A DNA stretch of 64,000 bases from Paracoccaceae bacterium (GTDB taxonomy: Bacteria; Pseudomonadota; Alphaproteobacteria; Rhodobacterales; Rhodobacteraceae), in assembly GCA_902631295.1 (NCBI GenBank), contig CACOXV010000005.1, forward strand, positions 27,594-91,593, written 5' to 3'. Within the stretch, counting starts at the first letter, position 1. Every line of letters begins with the position of its first letter. The notes under the pieces were generated by a model. It made no database searches. It worked only from the letters and a program-made list of their open reading frames with translations, and had not been told where the DNA came from. The position numbers were made by a program, and so were the translations under genes. Positions 58,284 through 64,000 of this stretch are shown here, piece by piece.

Positions 58284-58811
58284 ATGCTACAGATGGACAA
58301 TTCAGTGCCTATTGAATATTTTTTTCTAACTTCATTAAGTTCTGTATGGTTGTGGGTTTTTTTAGCAACGATCTGGATCTTTTTATCTAATAATATATTT
58401 GGGGTTCCCTACGGTGCGTGGTTAAAGGCGAAAGATAATGAAAATAAATTATCAGAGCTTCACCAAACTACACTGTTTCTTGCCTCTCTATTTATTAAAC
58501 AGTACCAAATTACTACCCATTGGTTTTTTGTGTTACTTTTTGCTTTCATTTTCACTTTTTGGTTATTTACCGGGTTTCTTTATGGAAATGAGTTTTTACA
58601 ATTGTCTATTTTTGTCTTTTTGCCAATCTTAGCTTTAATTCAAATCAGGCTGAGATTAGCGAACAAATTTCTTATCCAACAATTCAACCCATCAGAGACA
58701 TTTAGTCAAATTCGTTTGCATAGGCGTAATACGAGAATCTTGGGATTTTTATCTTTTGTTATAATTTTTTGCTGGGTTATGTTTACAATTTTGAAGCAGC
58801 AAACTATTTGA
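58284..58811 (+). CDS. Hypothetical multi-pass membrane protein
   Basis: The 175-residue product is rich in Phe, Leu, Ile and Trp, with hydrophobic stretches near 14-38, 78-100, 104-120 and 150-168, suggesting three or four membrane helices. A basic region (QIRLHRRNTRIL) lies before the last helix. I do not recognise the family. It is divergent from hemB and about 85 bases before mfd on the same strand. ATG at 58293 is an alternative start. Its extreme hydrophobicity and context make it a real gene more likely than not, but its role is unknown. Confidence 0.6.
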   Translation: MLQMDNSVPIEYFFLTSLSSVWLWVFLATIWIFLSNNIFGVPYGAWLKAKDNENKLSELHQTTLFLASLFIKQYQITTHWFFVLLFAFIFTFWLFTGFLYGNEFLQLSIFVFLPILALIQIRLRLANKFLIQQFNPSETFSQIRLHRRNTRILGFLSFVIIFCWVMFTILKQQTI

Positions 58812-58895
58812 CTTTAACCAAGCATGAGATAGCCAGTTGTTCTTCGGAAATGCTTAATAAAATGTGTGCCAAATTATCAGTGTTAAAGCTTCCTA

Positions 58896-61800
58896 ATGTA
58901 TAATGAAGTAAAAGTTTGCGGTACTCCAGAAGGTTATGACGCTAAAGTCATCTTAAACGAGCTCATCGATCAGCAAAACTCAGTGGTTCATGTAGCAAGA
59001 GATGATAAACGCATGCGGGCTATGGCTGATGCCCTAAATTTTTTTCATCCTGATCTTGAAGTTTTTGAATTTCCCAGTTGGGATTGTTTGCCATATGACA
59101 GGGTTTCTCCAAACATGGAGATATCATCTACTAGGATGGCAATACTTTCTAAATTTGCTGATAATGCAGCTAAAAATTTTGTTGTTTTGACAACTTTAAA
59201 TGCTGTTTTACAAAAGGTCCCATGCAGGTCGGTATTAAGGGATCACGTCTTTAAAGCGCAAGTTGGAGAAAATATTAATGAAAAGCTTTTGAGAGAATTT
59301 CTAGTGCGGATGGGCTTCACGAAATCATCAACAGTAAGAGAGGCTGGTGAATATGCAATTCGCGGTGGAATTATTGATATATTTCCTCCTGGATATTCGA
59401 ATCCTGTTCGTCTGGATCTTTTCGGAAATGTTTTGGACGGGGCCCGGCTTTTTGACTCAGAGACCCAGCTAACGATTGAAAAACTTAATGAAATTGAATT
59501 AGCACCCGTATCAGAAGTAGTAATTGACGAATTTTCAATAAAAAAATTTAGGCAATCGTATCGAGCGCAATTTGGATCGACCCTAACCAATGATCCATTG
59601 TACGAAGCCGTTAGTAACGGTAGAAAATATCAAGGACTGGAGCATTGGTTACCATTTTTCTATGAAGAATTAGATACTGTTTTCTCTTATTTTCCGACTG
59701 CGACAATAACAATGTATAATAATTTGGATGCAGATCTAGTTTCACGTTGCAAGCTGGTAAGTGATCAATATGAGGCTAGAGCTTTCGCAAATGATAATAA
59801 GCCAACCAAAGACTACGCCTACAAGCCAATAAGACCGAGTGCATTATACCTAGACGAGACCGAGTGGGCCAAATTAATAAAAACTCGTCGTTCTATGATT
59901 TTCAACCCACTTCCGCAGCCGCCGGGCCCAAACACAGTAGACTCTGGAGGTCGTATTGGTAGAAATTTTGCGCCAGAGAGACAATCTGATAATCTCAGTC
60001 TGTTCAGTAGTTTAGCTGATCATTTACAGAAAAGATTGAAACATGGACCGGTATTAATTGCATCATATTCTGAAGGATCATTGGAAAGGTTATCGGGACT
60101 TCTAAAAGATGAGGGCCTTCATCAGACGGTGACAGTCTCAAACTGGAGCATGGTCACAAAACATCTCGTCTACATGACTGTGTGGCCTTTAGATCAAGGT
60201 TTCGAAACTTCTGATTTTACAGTAATATCTGAGCAAGACATTCTGGGTGATAGGTTAATAAGAAGACCTAAGAAGAGAAGACCAGAAAACTTTCTTACCG
60301 ATGCAGAAAGTCTATCCATTGGTGGGTTAGTTGTACATATTGATCATGGTGTTGGTCGCTATATGGGTCTAGAGGTAATAAATGTTAGCGGAGCTGCACA
60401 CGAATGTTTGCTGATAGAATATGCAGAAGCTTCTCGGCTATATCTACCCGTTGAAAATATCGACCTATTAAGCTCGTACGGGCATGACGAGGGGATCTTA
60501 GACCAATTAGGAGGTGGAGCCTGGCAAGCCAAGAAATCTAAACTAAAGGACAGAATTAAAGATTTAGCCGAAAAACTTATCCGAGTAGCAGCAGAGAGAT
60601 CGCTGCGTCGCGCTCAAATATTAGAGCCAGTAAGCGGCATATGGGAAGCCTTTGCCACAAGATTTCCGTATGAAGAAACAGATGATCAATTATTAGCTAT
60701 ACGAGAGGTAATAAGTGATTTAGGATCTGGAAAACCAATGGATAGATTGATTTGCGGTGATGTAGGTTTTGGTAAAACTGAGGTTGCTATGCGAGCCGCA
60801 TTTGTGGCTGCGATGGCAGGTCTTCAAGTAGCACTAATTGCACCAACAACGTTACTTGCGCGACAACACAAAAGAAGTTTTGAAGAAAGGTTTCGAGGTT
60901 TTCCGGTTGAAGTGCGAGGATTGAGTAGGTTTGAAAGTTCAAAAGTAAATGAGCAAACTCGAAAAGAAATCTCCAAAGGTCATGTTGAGGTGGTAATCGG
61001 AACCCATGCTGTCTTGGCAAATTCAGTAAAATTCAAAAATCTTGGTCTGCTGATTATTGATGAAGAACAGCATTTTGGTGTCAGACATAAAGAGCGGTTA
61101 AAGCAACTGAGATCTGACATTCATGTTTTAACTTTAACAGCTACTCCTATACCAAGAACCTTACAGTTGTCGCTATCTGGGGTTCGAGATCTTTCGATAA
61201 TAGGAACACCCCCAGTTGACCGACTTGCAATCAGAACCTACGTAAGTGAGTTCGATGGCATTGTTGTAAGAGAGGCTCTACTCAGAGAACACTACCGAGG
61301 AGGTCAGTCTTTTTTTGTAGCTCCACGTATTTCTGACTTGCAGGAGATAGAGAATTTTTTGACGGATCAAATGCCAGAAATAAGGTTTACCAAAGTTCAT
61401 GGTCAGATGCCCTCGTCTGATTTGGATGAACGCATGAACAATTTTTATGATGGAAAATTTGACGTTCTAGTTGCAACTTCTATTGTCGAGTCTGGTTTGG
61501 ATATTCCCCGCGCTAATACATTAATTGTCAGTAATGCTGATATGTTTGGATTGGCTCAACTGTATCAGATTCGAGGGAGGATAGGTCGCTCTAAAACCAG
61601 AGCATTCGCGTTTTTAACCACCAAGCCTCGAAAGAAACTAACAAAAGAGGCAGAAAAAAGACTGAAAGTAATAGCATCTTTAAGTACCTTAGGCGCGGGT
61701 TTTACACTGGCTAGTCAGGACCTAGACATCAGAGGAGCAGGTAATTTACTGGGAGACGAACAATCTGGTCAAATACGTGATGTGGGATATGAACTTTATC

Positions 61801-62327
61801 AATCAATGTTAGAGGATGCGCTCGTGAAAATGCGCTCCGGTGCGTTGGAGGGATTACCTGATATTGATGATAACTGGGCGCCACAAATAAATTTAGGTGT
61901 GCCAGTTTTGATACCTGAAAAATATGTATCGGATCTTGACACGCGCCTCGGCCTATATCGCAGACTATCTAGTCTAAGTTCTAAAGTTGATCTAGAAGGA
62001 TTTGCAGCAGAACTAATAGACCGATTTGGAGAATTACCTAAAGAAGTAAATACTCTGCTTTTGGTCGTCCGTATAAAAGCAATGTGCAAAAGGGCTCATA
62101 TTTCAAAATTTGATGGTGGTCCGAAGGGCGCGACTATTCAATTTCACAAAAATAAATTTAAATCTCCAACTGGATTAGTAACATTTATTGATAATGAAAA
62201 TGGCTTTGCAAAAATTCGTGACAACAAACTCGTGGTTATTCGCAGTTGGGCAAAAGATCGGGATAGAATCAAGGGATCGTTCACATTGGCAAAAGACCTT
62301 GCAAAATTGGCTTTAGTAAAAAATTAA
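58896..62327 (+). CDS. mfd: Transcription-repair coupling factor Mfd
   Basis: Mfd removes RNA polymerase stalled at DNA lesions and recruits UvrA. The 1143-residue protein has the UvrB-like N-terminal module, the RNA polymerase interaction domain (VVHIDHGVGRYMGLE around 480), the translocase with Walker A GDVGFGKTEVAMRAAF near 620-635, the DEEQHFGVRHKE box near 722, LTLTATPIPRTLQLSLSG and the TRG region, and a C-terminal TRCF domain. Length is in the family range. The ribosome site is weak. Confidence 0.97.
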   Translation: MYNEVKVCGTPEGYDAKVILNELIDQQNSVVHVARDDKRMRAMADALNFFHPDLEVFEFPSWDCLPYDRVSPNMEISSTRMAILSKFADNAAKNFVVLTTLNAVLQKVPCRSVLRDHVFKAQVGENINEKLLREFLVRMGFTKSSTVREAGEYAIRGGIIDIFPPGYSNPVRLDLFGNVLDGARLFDSETQLTIEKLNEIELAPVSEVVIDEFSIKKFRQSYRAQFGSTLTNDPLYEAVSNGRKYQGLEHWLPFFYEELDTVFSYFPTATITMYNNLDADLVSRCKLVSDQYEARAFANDNKPTKDYAYKPIRPSALYLDETEWAKLIKTRRSMIFNPLPQPPGPNTVDSGGRIGRNFAPERQSDNLSLFSSLADHLQKRLKHGPVLIASYSEGSLERLSGLLKDEGLHQTVTVSNWSMVTKHLVYMTVWPLDQGFETSDFTVISEQDILGDRLIRRPKKRRPENFLTDAESLSIGGLVVHIDHGVGRYMGLEVINVSGAAHECLLIEYAEASRLYLPVENIDLLSSYGHDEGILDQLGGGAWQAKKSKLKDRIKDLAEKLIRVAAERSLRRAQILEPVSGIWEAFATRFPYEETDDQLLAIREVISDLGSGKPMDRLICGDVGFGKTEVAMRAAFVAAMAGLQVALIAPTTLLARQHKRSFEERFRGFPVEVRGLSRFESSKVNEQTRKEISKGHVEVVIGTHAVLANSVKFKNLGLLIIDEEQHFGVRHKERLKQLRSDIHVLTLTATPIPRTLQLSLSGVRDLSIIGTPPVDRLAIRTYVSEFDGIVVREALLREHYRGGQSFFVAPRISDLQEIENFLTDQMPEIRFTKVHGQMPSSDLDERMNNFYDGKFDVLVATSIVESGLDIPRANTLIVSNADMFGLAQLYQIRGRIGRSKTRAFAFLTTKPRKKLTKEAEKRLKVIASLSTLGAGFTLASQDLDIRGAGNLLGDEQSGQIRDVGYELYQSMLEDALVKMRSGALEGLPDIDDNWAPQINLGVPVLIPEKYVSDLDTRLGLYRRLSSLSSKVDLEGFAAELIDRFGELPKEVNTLLLVVRIKAMCKRAHISKFDGGPKGATIQFHKNKFKSPTGLVTFIDNENGFAKIRDNKLVVIRSWAKDRDRIKGSFTLAKDLAKLALVKN

Positions 62328-62363
62328 TTAGTTAATATAAAATAGTGACATCTTTAAGATCAT

Positions 62364-63017
62364 TCAACGTGTGGTTTCCGTTAAACGTTTTTTGACGTAA
62401 GCGGTTACTGTATCGAGCATTTGATCCATGTACGGTTCTTCAAAGAAATGGCCAGCTCCTTCCATTTCATTGTGAGTTACAGTAATACCTTTCTGTTCCC
62501 TCAGCTTATCGACCAATTCAGCTGTAGCCGAAGTTGGAGCTATTCGGTCAGCTTCACCATTTATAATCATTCCTGAGGAGGGACACGGAGCTAGAAAAGA
62601 GAAATCATACATGTTGGCTGGTGGTGATACTGAAATAAACCCTGTTATCTCCGGTCTTCGCATTAATAATTGCATCCCTATCCATGCGCCAAAGCTAAAT
62701 CCCGCAACCCAACAGTGCTTTGAATTATTGTTCATGGATTGTAAGTAGTCTAATGCGGAAGCTGCATCAGATAATTCTCCAACTCCTTGGTCATATTCTC
62801 CCTGAGAACGTCCAACCCCCCGAAAGTTAAATCGTAGGACTGTAAAGCCCATATTATAGAAAGCATAATGCAAGTTATAAACGACTTTATTGTTCATAGT
62901 ACCACCAAACTGTGGGTGAGGATGTAACACGATAGCGATAGGTGCATCCCTGTCTTTTTGTGGGTGGTAACGTCCTTCAAGACGCCCTTCAGGTCCAGGA
63001 AAAATAACCTCAGGCAT
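62364..63017 (-). CDS. Alpha/beta-hydrolase family protein
   Basis: The 217-residue protein is a compact alpha/beta hydrolase. The nucleophile elbow is GFSFGAW, the oxyanion region HPHPQFGGTMNNK, and the late acid and His (INGEADRIAP, GAGHFFEE) complete the triad. The family (COG2945-like) lacks a defined substrate. GGAG precedes the ATG. It is divergent from iscR, an order seen in other Rhodobacterales, and convergent with mfd. Confidence 0.85.
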   Translation of the reverse strand: MPEVIFPGPEGRLEGRYHPQKDRDAPIAIVLHPHPQFGGTMNNKVVYNLHYAFYNMGFTVLRFNFRGVGRSQGEYDQGVGELSDAASALDYLQSMNNNSKHCWVAGFSFGAWIGMQLLMRRPEITGFISVSPPANMYDFSFLAPCPSSGMIINGEADRIAPTSATAELVDKLREQKGITVTHNEMEGAGHFFEEPYMDQMLDTVTAYVKKRLTETTR

Positions 63018-63048
63018 ACACTAATACTCCAATAAAACTTCTATTCCG

Positions 63049-63077
63049 TTGACACCGTTCCGCATAAACTTTAGAAT
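63049..63077 (+). promoter_or_regulatory. Sigma-70-type promoter of iscR
   Basis: TTGACA, exactly 17 bases, then TAGAAT: a near-consensus promoter about 88 bases upstream of iscR. The -10 hexamer is inside a perfect Irr-type palindrome, so the two are expected to compete. Confidence 0.8.
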
Positions 63078-63086
63078 TATTCTAAA
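63070..63086. promoter_or_regulatory. Perfect Irr box (iron control element) overlapping the iscR -10
   Basis: TTTAGAA-TTA-TTCTAAA exactly fits the consensus TTTAGAA-N3-TTCTAAA bound by the iron/heme regulator Irr in alphaproteobacteria. It overlaps the -10 box, so Irr binding should repress transcription, most likely of iscR and the Fe-S assembly genes behind it when iron or heme is low. Confidence 0.75.
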
Positions 63087-63164
63087 ATAAACCGTTCTCG
63101 TTCTTCTTACAGTGCACTTAAGCCTTGTTGGAGTTAACGTCAATAAATTTAGAAAGGCTATTCA

Positions 63165-63629
63165 ATGAAGCTTAGTACCAAGGGTCGTTATGCCATGGTT
63201 GCACTCTGCGATATTGCGCTTCAGAAAGATTCTGACTTGGTAACTTTGTCAGATATTTCAAAGCGGCAGAAAATTTCGCTAGCCTATTTGGAGCAACTGT
63301 TCGTTAAGCTACGACGGGCTGAGTTAGTAATTGCGGCTCGTGGTCCTGGCGGTGGCTACAAATTAGGTAAGACAGTTCACGAAATAAGAGTTTCTGACGT
63401 TTTAGAAGCAGTAGATGAGTCCTTAAATGCATTGCATATTGGTGCAGGGGCCAAAGGTGCAGTTTCTGGTAGTAAAGCTCAGTCTTTTTCAAACAGGTTG
63501 TGGGAGGGGTTAAGTGCGCACGTTTATGTATTTTTACATCAGACAAGACTATCAGATGTGATTGATAATGAACTCGCTCCTTGTCCAGCTGTTCCTGATC
63601 TGATCTCTATTTTAGAACCATTGGATTAA
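63165..63629 (+). CDS. iscR: Rrf2-family regulator IscR, cysteine-poor type
   Basis: IscR controls Fe-S cluster assembly genes. The 154-residue protein has the Rrf2 winged helix (MKLSTKGRYAMVALCDIAL; ISLAYLEQLFVKLRRAELV; RGPGGGYKLG). It lacks the three closely spaced cysteines that hold the 2Fe-2S cluster in E. coli IscR; only Cys15 and Cys140 remain. Rhodobacter sphaeroides IscR is also reported to lack that set and to bind a cluster in another way. AAGG lies 7 bases before the ATG. It is followed by a cysteine desulfurase gene. Confidence 0.92.
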   Translation: MKLSTKGRYAMVALCDIALQKDSDLVTLSDISKRQKISLAYLEQLFVKLRRAELVIAARGPGGGYKLGKTVHEIRVSDVLEAVDESLNALHIGAGAKGAVSGSKAQSFSNRLWEGLSAHVYVFLHQTRLSDVIDNELAPCPAVPDLISILEPLD

Positions 63630-63670
63630 TTTCCGGAATTTAAGGGTCTACGCTTTATTCGAGTAAGACA

Positions 63671-64000
63671 ATGCAAAGAGTATATTTGGATCATAATTCT
63701 ACTACTAATTTAAGGCCAGAAGCGAGCCAAGCCATGCTGGAAGCAATGGATGTATTGGGTAATCCATCGTCGGTTCATTTTGAGGGACGCATGGCAAAAT
63801 CTTTGTTAGAAAATGCCCGCGAGAGTCTTTCGGTATCCCTCGGGTGTAATCCCGCATCCATAGTTTTTACTTCTGGTGCAACGGAAGCCGCTTCGATAGC
63901 TTTACATGGTAATAAAATAAATTGTTCTGGGGTCGAGCATGATGCTGTCAAGAGTTTATGTGAAGAGACTTTAAATACCCTTCCTTCTGGAGAAATTTTG
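63671..64000 (+). CDS. iscS: Cysteine desulfurase, N-terminal part (3' end outside window)
   Basis: The first 110 residues are visible. The N-terminus MQRVYLDHNSTTNLRPEAS and the TSGATEAASIALHG motif (PLP phosphate-binding region) identify a NifS/IscS-type cysteine desulfurase, which supplies sulfur for Fe-S clusters. The gene begins 41 bases after iscR and is likely co-transcribed with it under the Irr-box promoter. In Rhodobacterales this gene usually leads into suf genes. The active-site Lys and Cys lie beyond the window edge, so the subgroup is not certain. Confidence 0.9.
   Translation, partial: MQRVYLDHNSTTNLRPEASQAMLEAMDVLGNPSSVHFEGRMAKSLLENARESLSVSLGCNPASIVFTSGATEAASIALHGNKINCSGVEHDAVKSLCEETLNTLPSGEIL

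Overview
This window is a stretch of chromosome from an AT-rich, streamlined alphaproteobacterium. It looks like a low-GC marine member of the Rhodobacterales (Roseobacter group). I base this on gene order (bolA / J-domain gene / cobS-cobT, olsB-olsA, hydrolase / iscR / cysteine desulfurase), an alphaproteobacterial LexA box of the GAAC-N7-GAAC type before recA, a perfect Irr-type iron box before iscR, a large L21 protein with a C-terminal helix-hairpin-helix extension, and an IscR without cluster cysteines. The taxon is inferred, not proven. I saw no tRNA, rRNA, CRISPR array, prophage, transposase or integrase; almost everything is housekeeping or metabolic.

Layout. 1-5.1 kb: the 3' end of recN meets a minus-strand cobS-cobT-aminopeptidase P operon (aerobic cobaltochelatase subunits). 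5.3-11 kb: exported msrB, a J-domain protein, bolA, gatB and pepN. 11-19.6 kb: malate synthase G, a C26 glutamine-amidotransferase-like hydrolase, kynureninase, an exported MBL-fold protein with altered metal ligands, and pntAB transhydrogenase. 19.8-26.8 kb: a peptide-type ABC importer (binding protein and two permeases on minus, fused double ATPase plus M20 amidohydrolase on plus). 26.9-30.5 kb: moaA, a bactofilin, and a ferredoxin-ASKHA corrinoid-activation-type protein. 30.7-39.2 kb: guaB, an RsmB-like methyltransferase, recA, alaS, typA. 39.3-42 kb: an MttB-family methyltransferase with a palindrome-rich upstream region, and a DUF2059-like exported protein. 42.2-47.4 kb: rplU-rpmA, a LysE-type exporter, obgE-proB-proA. 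47.5-49.4 kb: a small orphan ORF and olsB-olsA (ornithine lipids). 49.4-58.2 kb: a divergent thiE, trmJ, ctaA, an M32 carboxypeptidase, gyrA, a SYLF lipoprotein and hemB. 58.3-64 kb: a membrane protein, mfd, an alpha/beta hydrolase, iscR and the 5' end of a cysteine desulfurase.

How parts may work together. CobS/CobT (corrin synthesis), the ASKHA ferredoxin protein (reductive activation of corrinoid proteins) and the MttB-family protein (methyl transfer from quaternary or tertiary amines to a corrinoid protein) suggest corrinoid-dependent demethylation of methylated amines such as glycine betaine; the corrinoid protein itself is not in the window. The ABC importer and M20 hydrolase look like a take-up-and-deacylate module. 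OlsB/OlsA make phosphorus-free ornithine lipids. The Irr box on the iscR promoter links Fe-S assembly to iron or heme status.

Several starts were moved from the longest ORF to sites with a better ribosome binding site or homologous start; these are stated in the entries. Convergent genes often end within a few bases of each other, in keeping with a compact genome. I did not find a clearly novel multi-gene system. The most promising leads are the altered MBL protein, the corrinoid module with its palindromic control region, and the Irr-box/IscR arrangement.
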